DNA of 64,000 bases from an uncultured Alphaproteobacteria bacterium (GTDB taxonomy: Bacteria > Pseudomonadota > Alphaproteobacteria > Rhodobacterales > Rhodobacteraceae). Positions 38,120-49,600 of this stretch are shown in pieces. Below the pieces are notes generated by a model. That model had not been told where the DNA came from. It did not search any database and worked only from the letters and a program-made list of their open reading frames with translations. The stretch covers positions 1-64,000 of the forward strand of contig CAKMYZ010000003.1 in the NCBI GenBank assembly GCA_929200255.1, read 5' to 3'. How positions within the stretch are numbered: position 1 is the stretch's first letter; every line of letters starts with the position of its first letter. The position numbers and the translations under genes were made by a program.

Positions 38120-41100
38120 TACCGATTGCGCCGCCGTTCGCGCATTTCCCGCCGCCGGGCCATGGCGTCTTGCAACGTGTCACCTGAACCTGTCGCCGCT
38201 ACAGCGGGTTCTGCCGTTGCCTTGGGCGATGCTGGGGGTGCAGGGCGCGCGGAAACACCGGATTTATCTGCTACTATCTTGGACAACGCTCCCAAGGTGG
38301 GCGCACGGAAGATATCCGTGATCGACAGTTTCTGAACACCCATCGTGCTGCGGATTTCCCGGTGTGCCTGTACCGCCAGTAAGGAATGCCCACCAAGGTC
38401 AAAGAAACTGTCCTTCGGACCGATCTGCGAAACACCAAGCATGGCGGACCAAATCGCTGCAATGCTTTCGGTGATCTCAGCCTCCGAACCCAGATCAACT
38501 GGGGTGGCTGGCGCTGAGGTCGCAGGCCTCGCTGTTTCTGTATCGGCAGGTACTGCAGCCTGTCCCAGAACTGGCGCAGGCAGGGCGTTGCGGTCAACCT
38601 TCTTGTTTGGCGTCAGCGGGAAAGCATCCAGTGTCACAAAGTGGCGGGGCACCATGTAGTCGGGCAATGACGCCAGCATTTGCTTGCGCAATGCGCTTTC
38701 ATCAAATGCGCTGTCCGCCAGCAAATAGCCGACCAATTGCACGACACCCGGCGCATCTTCACGGGCAATGACAACAGATTGCTGCACAGTGGCATGCTGG
38801 TCGATAACGCTTTCAATCTCGCCCAGTTCCACGCGATAGCCACGCAGTTTGACCTGAAAATCGGCACGGCCCAGAAAATCAAGCCGCCCATCCGGGCGCC
38901 ACCTTACCAAATCGCCGGTACGGTACATCCGACCTTCCGCGAATGGGTTGGGAACAAAGCGTTCGGCGGTCAGTTCATCACGCTGGAAGTAGCCGCGCGT
39001 GACACCGTCACCCCCGATGTAAAGCTCTCCTGGGACACCAATGGGCTTTGGATCCATATCATCACCCAGCACATACACTTGTGTATTGGCGATGGGTGTT
39101 CCGATGGGTACCGCGCCTTGGCCGGGAGTGGCGGTTTGGGTGGTGGACCAAATCGTTGTTTCGGTTGGGCCATACATATTCTCAATATGCCCGCCCGTCA
39201 GATCCCGTAGTTCGTCCGCTAAAGCACCGGGCAAAGCCTCACCCCCAACCATCATATGTTTGATCTGGGAAAGGGCTGTGCGGGCCTCGTCGTTCATCGT
39301 CAACATCTGTGCCATCGAAGGTGTACATTGCAGATGTGTGACCCCGTGCCGGGCGATTTGGGCCGCAATGGAATAGTCGCCATCCGCCACATCTTGATTG
39401 CTGGCCGCGACGACCTTTGCCAACGGTTTGAGCCCCTCAAGCACCAAATCCACATCAATGCCATAGTCGATCAGGCAGGCAACCTCGGTCACGCCGATTG
39501 CCTTGACCTCTTTGACACGCTCAATTGCATCCTCAACCGTGCCGAATAAGCCGCTGTCGTTGAAGTAACGCTCAAATGCGAATTCCAGAATGCCGTCCAT
39601 CTCATCTTCATCAAGTGAGCCAAGATCGATTTGCATCGGGTTTTCGACGCCCTTTGGCTTCTTGAACGCAGGAAAGGCCCAGGCGTATTGCTTGATCAGA
39701 CCTGCCGCAGCACGCAGGTAGTCCTTCATCGGCGCGCGTGCGATTTCACGGGCACGCTCGCGCGTGTCCGACAGAAAGCTGTGCAACATCAGAGTGACGG
39801 TGAAATCTTCAGGGTTGTGGCCCGCAGCGCGCAGAGCGTCGTGGTAAATCACGATCTTCTCGGCCACTTCGCCCACGCTTTGGCCCAGCAGATGGGTCAA
39901 CACGTTACAGCCGTTTGTCCCCGCTTCTTTCCACGTCTCCGGATTGCCAGCAGTGGTCACCCAGACATTCAACTTCTGCGATACAGGGCGTGGCTGCGTG
40001 ACAACGCCGTGCATTTCGCCGTTCTCACGGGCAAATTCGACCGTTTCACCGGCCCAGAGTTTCCGCAGATCGCGAATTGCATCGAACATCGCGGGTTTAT
40101 TCTTGGGCGGCGTATTTTCGGGCCGTAGGACAAAATCGTCAGGTTGCCAGCCGGAGGCAATGGCAAGGCCGGTTTTGCCGTTGGTCAGATTGTCAATGAC
40201 CGCCCATTCTTCGGCAATCCGTGCTGTGTGGTGTAAGGGCGCGACGCAGGACCCTGCGCGCACAGCCAGGTTCTGCGTCACGGCCGCGACCGCGGCACCG
40301 GTTACAGAAGGGTTGGGGTAAGGTCCGCCAAAGGCGTGAAAGTGCCGCTCTGGTGTCCAAACGGCACAGAACCCGTTTTTATCCGCAAACTGCGCCCCTT
40401 CCAATAGCGAACGATATTTGCCGCGGCCCACGCCATCGTCATTGCCCCAGTAAAACAGGCTAAAGTCCATGCCAACGCCAGGCGCACTGCCTTCGCCAGC
40501 AACCAGTGCGCGGCTTTCGTCGCCAGAGATGACCAGCTTGAAACCGCGCGCCAGGGTCCAGAACAGCTCTAGCACGGAAATATCAAACGACAGCGAGGTG
40601 ACCGCCATCCAGACACCCGCCGGATCATGCGCGATCCGGTCGTCCATGCCGGTAAAGAAGTTCGCGACATTGCGGTGCTCGACCATGACCCCTTTGGGTC
40701 GCCCGGTCGAGCCTGAAGTGTAGATCATATAGGCCATATGCGCGCCGGTGACGCCGCTGTCGGGGTTGCCGGTGTCTGTGTCCGCTGGCAGATTGTCCAT
40801 CAGGACGATGTCGGCGGCGCTACCTGGCAGATCAGCGACCAAGGTACTGTCTGTCACGATGACCTTGGTGCCGCTGTCTTCGATGTAAAGCGCTGTACGG
40901 TCAGCCGGATAGGCTGGATCCATCGGCAAGTAGGCCCCGCCCGCTTTCAGGATTGCCAGCGCCGCGATCAACAGGGTTGAAGACCGCCGCAGGTGCAGAC
41001 CCACGACAACATCTGGACCAACGCCTTTGGTGTGCAGTAGATGTGCCAGACTGTTGGCGCGTGCATTCAGCTCTGCATAGGTCAGGCTTTCGCCTTCGAA

Positions 41101-42675
41101 AGCCAGCGCTTCGGCGTCTGGTGTGCGGGCCACCTGCGCTTCAAAGGCCTGATGGATGCATTGATCGGCAGGGTAGTTCTTGGCGGTAGCGTTCCAGTCG
41201 AACAGCACTTTTTGCCGCTCTGCATCTGGCAGGATCGTGGGGGCGTCGCCACGGGCAATTTGTGCGGCCATGTGGTTCAGCCTTGCTGCCATCAATGCGG
41301 CGGCTTCAGCACTGATTTTGCCACTATCCGCATGTAAGGTAGTTCCAGCGACAGTGAGTGCCGTGCCCGGAATGTGCCCAGTGTCAGACAGGCCAAAGGC
41401 CGGGGTTGCGACACCACCGGGAATACGTGCGCAAAGGTCGGCCGCAAATGGGCCGCGTGTCTTGGCATCGCTGATATCGTCATCGGCCCATGCGGGCACC
41501 CAAGCGTTCAGATAGCCGGGATGATCATGGGCCACGGCCAGTGCAATCGCGATGGGTTCTTCGGCCAAAGCGTCGCCCAATTGCCGCATTGCTGAGGCCA
41601 GATGAACCGGATCACCAGACAGATCATGCGTCACAACCTCGGCCGCCTCAGCATCCATATCGATCTGCGGCAAAGCCGCGGCTGGCATCGCAGAAAGCGC
41701 CTGCCGCCACGCGGGCTCTTGTTTCAGCGTCGCCTGAAGGGCCGCTGTCAGATCCGTGGCCTCTGCCGGATCCAGCACTGGGAGCTGATCACCCATACTT
41801 GCGATTTTAGGCGCCGATACAGCACCGCCCGTCGCATCACGCAACCCGCTTAACGTCACGGGTGCGGTTGCAGTGGCGACAGTCACACTATCTTCATCCA
41901 CCGCAAGAACGGTGCCGGCAGGGGCGTCAGATGCCGCCTTGCCAGCAACAGCCTTGCCGACAAGATAGACATCAGAGGCCGTTGCGATCTTGGGGCAGGT
42001 CAGCGGGTTCCAGTAATCACCGTGATCCAGCGCCCGGACTAATGTCGTGATCTTGCGGGCGGTCTGTGAAAGATCCAACCGTGCAGCACCTGCGGGTCGG
42101 TCGTTCTTAGCAAAATAGCTGCGCTGCGACAGATTCTGCGCTGTCACAACGGGTGCATCACTGGCCAGTTTGCCGATCACCGTGGCAAAGCTGTCGATTG
42201 CGGCAGCATAGCATTTCGTGTTGAGGGTCAGAACCGTTTCATCAGGTGCCACATCAAAGAAGCTTTGAGTCAACAGCCCGCCTTCATCAACACCGCCCGC
42301 AATCATGTGCCAACTGATGCCGTACTCTGCCTCCCCGTTCAGGAGCGCCCAGACGGGGGCGTTCAAACCAGCATAACGGGGCAGCGGGCCGTCGTGAAAA
42401 TTGACAGTGCCGCGTGCCGGCAGGGCCAGCACCGCGTCAGGGATCATATCAAGGTTGGCGACGGAAAGCAGCCAATCGCAGGGGGTATCAATCAGCGCCC
42501 CAGCTAAATCCACATCAGCAGAGATAACCGGCAGTACCGCACCCTGCGCCCAATCTTCGACATCAGCATTTCGTGTGACAACGGCGGCAATCATATGCCC
42601 CGCCTCACGCAGCATTTCGCCACATTGAATGGCGAGGGATTCATTGCCGATAATCACTGCACGAAAAGAGGACAT
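38119..42675 (-). CDS. NRPS: formyltransferase - (partial linker/C-like) - adenylation with inserted luciferase-like monooxygenase - PCP
   Basis: Formyltransferase NFHDGPLPRYAGLNAPVWALL...GGVDEGGLL; A-domain YTSGSTGRPKGVMVEHRN and NMYGPTETTIWST; LLM GVGMDFSLFYWG...AVWTPERHFHAFGGPYPNPSV between A-core motifs; PCP DSFFDLGGHSLLAVQ. Confidence 0.9.
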   Translation of the reverse strand: MSSFRAVIIGNESLAIQCGEMLREAGHMIAAVVTRNADVEDWAQGAVLPVISADVDLAGALIDTPCDWLLSVANLDMIPDAVLALPARGTVNFHDGPLPRYAGLNAPVWALLNGEAEYGISWHMIAGGVDEGGLLTQSFFDVAPDETVLTLNTKCYAAAIDSFATVIGKLASDAPVVTAQNLSQRSYFAKNDRPAGAARLDLSQTARKITTLVRALDHGDYWNPLTCPKIATASDVYLVGKAVAGKAASDAPAGTVLAVDEDSVTVATATAPVTLSGLRDATGGAVSAPKIASMGDQLPVLDPAEATDLTAALQATLKQEPAWRQALSAMPAAALPQIDMDAEAAEVVTHDLSGDPVHLASAMRQLGDALAEEPIAIALAVAHDHPGYLNAWVPAWADDDISDAKTRGPFAADLCARIPGGVATPAFGLSDTGHIPGTALTVAGTTLHADSGKISAEAAALMAARLNHMAAQIARGDAPTILPDAERQKVLFDWNATAKNYPADQCIHQAFEAQVARTPDAEALAFEGESLTYAELNARANSLAHLLHTKGVGPDVVVGLHLRRSSTLLIAALAILKAGGAYLPMDPAYPADRTALYIEDSGTKVIVTDSTLVADLPGSAADIVLMDNLPADTDTGNPDSGVTGAHMAYMIYTSGSTGRPKGVMVEHRNVANFFTGMDDRIAHDPAGVWMAVTSLSFDISVLELFWTLARGFKLVISGDESRALVAGEGSAPGVGMDFSLFYWGNDDGVGRGKYRSLLEGAQFADKNGFCAVWTPERHFHAFGGPYPNPSVTGAAVAAVTQNLAVRAGSCVAPLHHTARIAEEWAVIDNLTNGKTGLAIASGWQPDDFVLRPENTPPKNKPAMFDAIRDLRKLWAGETVEFARENGEMHGVVTQPRPVSQKLNVWVTTAGNPETWKEAGTNGCNVLTHLLGQSVGEVAEKIVIYHDALRAAGHNPEDFTVTLMLHSFLSDTRERAREIARAPMKDYLRAAAGLIKQYAWAFPAFKKPKGVENPMQIDLGSLDEDEMDGILEFAFERYFNDSGLFGTVEDAIERVKEVKAIGVTEVACLIDYGIDVDLVLEGLKPLAKVVAASNQDVADGDYSIAAQIARHGVTHLQCTPSMAQMLTMNDEARTALSQIKHMMVGGEALPGALADELRDLTGGHIENMYGPTETTIWSTTQTATPGQGAVPIGTPIANTQVYVLGDDMDPKPIGVPGELYIGGDGVTRGYFQRDELTAERFVPNPFAEGRMYRTGDLVRWRPDGRLDFLGRADFQVKLRGYRVELGEIESVIDQHATVQQSVVIAREDAPGVVQLVGYLLADSAFDESALRKQMLASLPDYMVPRHFVTLDAFPLTPNKKVDRNALPAPVLGQAAVPADTETARPATSAPATPVDLGSEAEITESIAAIWSAMLGVSQIGPKDSFFDLGGHSLLAVQAHREIRSTMGVQKLSITDIFRAPTLGALSKIVADKSGVSARPAPPASPKATAEPAVAATGSGDTLQDAMARRREMRERRRNR

Positions 42676-42678
42676 GGA

Positions 42679-43668
42679 TTATTCTCCGATTTGCGGGCTG
42701 GCCTTGGTAGGGCGACCGCGCTGAAACTTGAAAAGGGCGGCGACATCATGGCGCGCCATCGTGCGTAGGAAATGAGGCGCACCGCCAGGCGTCTGGCCTG
42801 TCAGTTTGCGGCGCACCCAATTGAGGCTGCCGCCGATGAGATGCAGCCCCGTCGCACAGGCCGCATAGAACCGCCCATGGTTCTTGCTGAAATAATGCCA
42901 CCGGGAATCGAACCAGTATTCCGGCACCCGGTTCCATTCCTTCATCCCCGTCGAGACAGAGCCTATATGCGTCACAACACTATCGGCCAGATACATGATC
43001 TGATGTCCTGCTTTCTGTGCGCGCAGACACAAATCGGTTTCCTCAAAATAAAGAAAGAACGTTTCATCAAAAAGGCCGATGTCGTCCAGAACATCCTGTC
43101 GCATCATGACCGAAGCACCGGCAAGCCAATCCACAGGTGCTGTCTCATCCAACGCCCGTGGAACCCTGTAGGATTTCAGCAACTTGCTGACAGGGCCAAA
43201 GTGAATTGACCCCTCAAATTCGCTCCAGACAGAGGGAAAGCGGAAGGTCGTGAGGTGTTGCACCTCATCTTCGCCTTCGATGTAGCTGCCTGCAAACCCG
43301 GTGGTTGGCGAGGTGTTAAGGTGATCATAAAGGACCTTAATCGCATCAGGTTTGGGGAAGGCGTCAGAGTTCAGGATATAGACGTAATCCGGCCTGCTTC
43401 CGTCGGCCATACCCGCCCGGATGCCTGTGTTGTTGCCTGCGCCATAGCCGCCATTGCGACCCGACTGGATGACGCGGGTGTCGCCCCAGCCTTCGGCGGC
43501 AACATGGGCGCTCATCTGATCAAATGACCCATCTTGACTGTCGTTGTCGACAATCACGATTTCACCGGGCAGCCCTTGCATCGCAACGCGTGCACTGGCG
43601 GCGGCCTTCAGGGTCATCTGCGCTGTCTTGTAGTTCAGCACGATGGTCAGGATGCGTGGATCAGACAC
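42679..43668 (-). CDS. Glycosyltransferase family 2
   Basis: GEIVIVDNDSQDGSFDQM, YVYILNSDAFPKPDAI, WLAGASVMMRQDVLDDIGLFDETFFLYFEETDLCLRAQKAG. GTG start overlapping the PKS stop (TAGTG). Confidence 0.88.
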   Translation of the reverse strand: MSDPRILTIVLNYKTAQMTLKAAASARVAMQGLPGEIVIVDNDSQDGSFDQMSAHVAAEGWGDTRVIQSGRNGGYGAGNNTGIRAGMADGSRPDYVYILNSDAFPKPDAIKVLYDHLNTSPTTGFAGSYIEGEDEVQHLTTFRFPSVWSEFEGSIHFGPVSKLLKSYRVPRALDETAPVDWLAGASVMMRQDVLDDIGLFDETFFLYFEETDLCLRAQKAGHQIMYLADSVVTHIGSVSTGMKEWNRVPEYWFDSRWHYFSKNHGRFYAACATGLHLIGGSLNWVRRKLTGQTPGGAPHFLRTMARHDVAALFKFQRGRPTKASPQIGE

Positions 43669-46600
43669 TATTCAGCTGCTTCTTGGCGATTGTTGGGGCT
43701 GGCCATAGGGGCCCGTTCGAGATAGCGGCGGATACGGGCGGCAAGCACACGTACGTTGGGTTCCAGCACCATGCTGTCATGGTCGCCCGGCACTTCGAAA
43801 ACTTCGATATTCGGCACAAATTTCGTCCAGTCGTTGTCGTGGTAAAGATAGTGACGCTCATCACTGATAAGCCTGTCACCGACCGTCCATTTCGGCACCA
43901 AGGGCGGGCGGAATAGCGCAAATGTGCCGTCCCATGGTTTGACCTGATAGGCGCTCACGCTTGCCATGAAGGCATCTTCAATCGCGACGTTGTGAAATTG
44001 CTGACCTTCATCTGCGGTCTCTTCCCGGCCGCGGCGCTTTGCGATTTCCCAAGCGACACGGGATTGGGCCCATTCCGCAACATAACGAAGGCCACCGCGC
44101 CGCAGATCCTGCAGTTTGATGCGTAGCTTGTCCTGGCGGTTGATCTCTGGCCGGATGGGCAGGGGCGAGTCGAGCAGCACAAGTGCTGCGACCTCTTCAC
44201 CTTCCGCGCGCAGCTGCTGTGCCATTTCATAGGCGGTGATACCACCGCCGGAAAAGCCGCCAAGGTGATAGGGCCCATGCGGCTGCACCTGGCGCAGCTC
44301 TGCGATGTAGTCCGTCGCCGCCGCCGCGATTGTGCGGTGCGGTTCTTCGTCACCCAAAAGACCACGGGCCTGCAATCCATAAAAGGGACGGTCACTGCCG
44401 ATCAGATGCGCCAGATGGCGCAGGTTCAGCACATTGCCGAACATACCTGCTACAAGGAAGAACGGCGGTTTGTTCCCACCCTCGCCCTGGTGCATCGGCA
44501 CCAGATGCGTAAAGCGGCGTGTGGGTGTTTGTGGTGCATCGGCGGGGGCCTCTTTGCCCTCAATTGACACACCGCGTGCCGCAATCAGTTCTGCACATTT
44601 GCGGATCGTCGGGGCCTCAAACAGAACCGAGATCGGGAAATCAACTTGGAATGCCTTGCGGATTTGCGCAAATAGGCGCACCGCGATCAATGAATGCCCG
44701 CCAAGATCAAAGAAGCTGTCTTCGGCACCAATCTGATCCACGCCCAACAGGTCCTGCCAGAAGGCGGCAAGCCGTTCTTCGACAGCACCTTCAGGTTCTA
44801 CGAAATCACTGTCGAGCTGCGGTCGCGAGAATTTCTGCCCATCTTCGGCGTCGTCATCATCGCTCTGGCCTGCCTGTACGATCAATGCGTCCAGATCGAG
44901 CGATGACAGAATGATCTGTCGGTGCGGGCTAAGCATGGCCTGCAAAAACAGATCAGCGCCTTCTTCGGCCCGGATCCCCTGCGACAGGTTATGGCGCAGA
45001 CGCTCTTCGGCAGGTGACAGGGGCCGTTCTGCCGCATCCTCATCCTGCGATGTCGCCGCAGGTTCCTGTGCGCCAAAGCCGGTCATTTCGGCCATTTGCC
45101 GGATCGAGAACCCCGTGATTTCAACACAGATCGTGCCGTCAGGTGCTGCCAACGTGATATCAAAGTTCGCAATCTCAACTTCTGACGTATTCTCGCTGGC
45201 GTTGCGCACCCAACTGACCACTTTTGCGGGTAGCGGCGCGTAAACCTTGACCGACCGATAGGAGACCGGCACCCAAAGATGTTGTGCGGTATATCCTTCG
45301 ATCAGTTTCATCGCCCAGCCGGTGGCCAGATCCATCATGCCGGGGTGCAACAGATACCCCGCGTCCGGGTCTTTCGCAGCAGCCTTTGGCAGTTCCAGCG
45401 TCGCCAGACCTTCACCCTTGCCGAATGCCGTTGATTGCAGGACGCGCCAGCGCGGTCCGAATTTCAGATGCGCCTCTTGCGGTGAAGAAATCCATCCCAG
45501 AACACCTGCTTCAATCGGTGTGCCACAGCGTGCGGCAATCACCGCGATGTCAAGTGGTTTCGGCGTCGCCATCGGCAGGAATTGCAGGCTGGCTTGCGCG
45601 TTTTGCGCAAAGGCCCCATCGCTGCCGCTTTCGACAAGGAAATCATAGCCCGCATCACTGCGCGGCAAGCTTAGCCTCAGGTCAACTGATCCGGTATCTG
45701 CAACGGCGAACGGGCGGAGAAAATAGAGGTCGCGAATTTCAAATGCGGCGGTCTCGCCCATGTCGTGCAGGGCTTCTGCGGCCATTTCAAGGTAGCCGGT
45801 GCCGGGGACAAGCGCGTCACCCGCACTGGTGCGGTGTTCATCAAGAAACCAGCGGTCGGCGCTACGATAATTGGCGGTAAACACACGATTGCCCGCCCGG
45901 TCGAATGTTCTTGCATCCAACATCGGAACATCGGCATCCGCGACCTCGGCAGGTGCAGCAGCGCCCGTGCGCGCTTCCATCGCGTCAGCTGCCATGCCGA
46001 CATCAGCCCAGATTCCCCAGTTGATCGCACGCACATCCGTTTTGTCACCGCTGCGCGACTTGGCATAAGCGTTGAGGTATTCATTCGCCGCAACATAGTC
46101 GACCTGCCCAATCGGGGCAGTTGCCGTTGAGGTCGATGCAAAGAGCGCCAGCCAATCCAGATCACCGTCCGGGAACACCTCATCCAGCACTTGGGTGCCG
46201 TGGATTTTCGGGGCAAAGACGTCTTCGATACTGGTGATATCCTTGGTCATGATCGGGGCGTCATCCACATGACCTGCGGCGTGGATCACACCGTTGATCG
46301 GGCCAAATGCGGCTTCAACCTGCGCACGGGCGTCGCGGATGTCTTCCACATTGCTGACATCAGCGGCAACCGGCAGCACCTCACCGCCCAGCGCTTCAAG
46401 CGCTTGAACAGCTTTGATGCCGCGTACCGCAGACGCCGTTGGTGACGCATTCCTGATCGTGCTCTCCCAAGCCTCACGCGGCGGCAGGCCAGAGCGTGAC
46501 AGCAGCGCAATCCGCGCTCCGCAGCGCCGTACCAAAGCTTCGGCCAGTGTCAGGCCAATACCACCGAAACCACCCGTGATCAGATAGACACCTTTGTCCT

Positions 46601-49600
46601 TAAGAACCGGCAAAGGCCTTTCGTCGGGCAGGTCCGCCAATTCAGCAGGTCGATAAGTCCGCTCAAATCGCTTGCCGCTACGGATCAAGGCCGTGCCATT
46701 TCCAGGATCGGCCAATGCATCTTCCAGGATATGGTCAACCAGTTTGCCCATGTCTTCTGTGGCAAACCCGCGTTTCTTGCGACCCGTTGGCGCAGGCAGC
46801 TCAAGATCAAGCGTTGTGACGGTTAGTTGCGGAAATTCACGTGGGATCACACGGGCCGGGCCAGTCAGCGTAGCCTTTTCAGCATGCGGCAGGGCCTCGT
46901 CCTTGTGCTGTGCGGCTCCGCTGGACAGCACACAGATATGGATGTTGTCAGACAGGTCTTCGCCACCAATCGCCTGCGCAAGGAACAACAGGCTATAGAA
47001 ACCCTGCTCTTGCACGCGGTGGAAAAAGCTTGATCCGGGACGGAAGCTTTCATCGGCGGTGATCATCCAGCCATGCAGGATGCGGGTCGGGATCAGATCA
47101 CGGGTGTTAAGATCAGAAATCAGCTGGTCATAGCTTTCACGACCCCGTTCTGGTGCAATGAAATATCCCCCCTCGCCATCGCGGGCAAAAGTATCGCCAG
47201 GGCGCACCAAGATCACATCATGACCCGCGTCCCGTAACCGCTGCGAGGCGGCAGCCGTCAACCCGGCATCATCTGCAAAAACCAGCCATATCTGCTTTTC
47301 AGTTTCTGACAGATCGCCGTTAACATCCACATCGCAAGCCGCATAGCGCGGTAGCCACGCAGGGCGGTAGCCCCAGTTTTCGGGTCTGTCGCTGCGGGTC
47401 AACCATTCGGATTGTACTTCGGTCGTCGCAGTGCCCGGTTCGATGAAGTAGGCTGTGTGCTGGAAAGCATATGTTGGCAATGGGACACGCAAGCGTCGCG
47501 CATCCCCCCAGATCTGCGTCCAATCAAAGGTGCCGCCGACAGCCCAGATGCGGCCAAGCATGGCAAGGAAATACGCATCATCCGCGATATCATCCTTGGG
47601 GTGGCGCAGGCTTGAGATCACCTGATTGGCAACAATCTTGTCGTGCTGACCTGCCAACGACGACATCGCCCTGCCCGGTCCGGCCTCAATAAAGACGCGC
47701 TCTTTTTCTTCGGACAGCGTTGTCAGGCAGTCCGCAAATCGCACTGTGCCGCGCAAGTGATCCACCCAATAGTCGGGGTCTTGCGCCTGTTCGTCGGTGA
47801 TCAGTTTGCCTGTGCGGTTCGATGTGAACGGTATTGTTGGGGCATGTAGGTCAATCGACCGCAGGTAGTCGCCAAAGTCCTTCAGTATCGGGTCCAGCAT
47901 CCGCGAATGCGCGGCAATGTCGATGGGGATACGCTGGCAGTCGATATCTTTGGCTTTGAGCCGCACCTCCAGCGCGTCGAGGGCGGCTTGCGGGCCAGTG
48001 GCCACGCTGAGCTGTGGCGCGTTCACAGCACCCAAGTCAAGATCAGCACCTAAGAGCGGTTCAAGTTGGTCAGCAGGCAGGGCAACCGATAACATGCCGC
48101 CAGCGGGAACCGTATCAAACAGTTTCCCGCGCAGATGGACCAGGCCAATGCAATCTTCAAACGACATGACGCCCGCCACGCAAGCAGCGGTGTTTTCGCC
48201 CATTGAGTGACCGGTGAGGGCCGTCGGCACCACCCCCCAACTCATCCAAAGTTGTGCCAGCGCATACTCCACGATCATAATCAGCGGCAGTTGCACGGAC
48301 GGCTGGGTCAGTTTTGCGTCTGCGTCTTCTTCGGTACCCTCCTCCGGCAACCAAAGCGCACGAATGTCGTAATCAAGTTTGGGTTGGAGGATATCAAGAC
48401 CCTTGTCCATCCAGTCCGCAAAGACAGGTTCGGTCGCATAAAGGTCGCGGGCCATGCCTGCGTATTGCGCACCGCCACCGGGGAACATGAAGACATAGTC
48501 AGGATCTTCACCTACAACCGCATGGCTGAACGCGCGGCGCGGGTCGTTCTTTTCCAACTGTGCTGCGGCCTCTTCATGGGTTTCGGCCACGATGACACGG
48601 CGGCGCTCAAAGGCGCGGCGCCCGTTTTGCAGCGTCCAGGCAACATCCGCGAGGGGTTGGTCAGGATTGTCGCGCAGATGTGCGGCAAGTGCGGCGCAGT
48701 TTGCATCCAACGCGGCCTTGTTGCGCCCCGATACGGTAATGATCTGAAACGGCCAATCCGAAGGCTCTGATCCGGGTAGCACCGGTGCCTCTTGCAGTAC
48801 CACATGCGCGTTTGTGCCGCCCACACCCAGTGAGTTCACGCCTGCGCGCCGTGGCCCCTTGTGGCTGACCCAATCACTAAGCTGATCGTTCACCTTGAAA
48901 GGCGAGCTTTCAAAATCAATGGCAGGGTTGGGTTTTTCGAACCCCAGTGAGGCTGGAATCTGCTTGTGATGCAGAGACAACGAGGTCTTGATCAGGCTGG
49001 CGACACCAGCGGCTGTGTCCAGATGCCCGATATTGGTCTTAACTGAACCGATGCGGCAAAATCCAACCTCTTCGGTTGTTTCGCTGAACGCCTGGGTAAG
49101 GGCGGCCACTTCAATCGGGTCGCCCAGATAGGTGCCCGTGCCGTGGCATTCGACATAGTCGATTGTGTCGGCGGGTGTCTCGGCCATCATCTGCGCTTCG
49201 GCAATCGCCTCGGCCTGACCATCAACAGATGGGGCAAGGTAGCCCGCCTTTGCAGCGCCATCATTGTTTACGGCAGTGCCTTTGATGACAGCCCAGATAT
49301 GATCGCCATCGGCAATCGCATCCTTAAGGCGGCGCATGACCACAACACCTGCGCCGGACCCAAAGACCGTACCCTGCGCGCGGTGATCAAAGGCATGGCA
49401 ATGCCCATCCGGCGATAGCACTTCGCCTTCTTTATAAATATATCCGCGGTCTTGCGGAAACTCGATGGTGACGCCTCCGGCAAGTGCTGTGTCACATTCA
49501 CCCGATAACAGGGCCTGCGCCGCATAATGGGTCGCAACAAGCGATGTGGAACAGGCGGTCTGCACGTTCACACTTGGCCCTTTGAGATCAAGTATGTGAC

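Noticed and set aside
45284-45880. 198-aa ORF antisense to the PKS
   Set aside because: Shadow ORF; composition is Arg/Pro-rich translation of the opposite strand.
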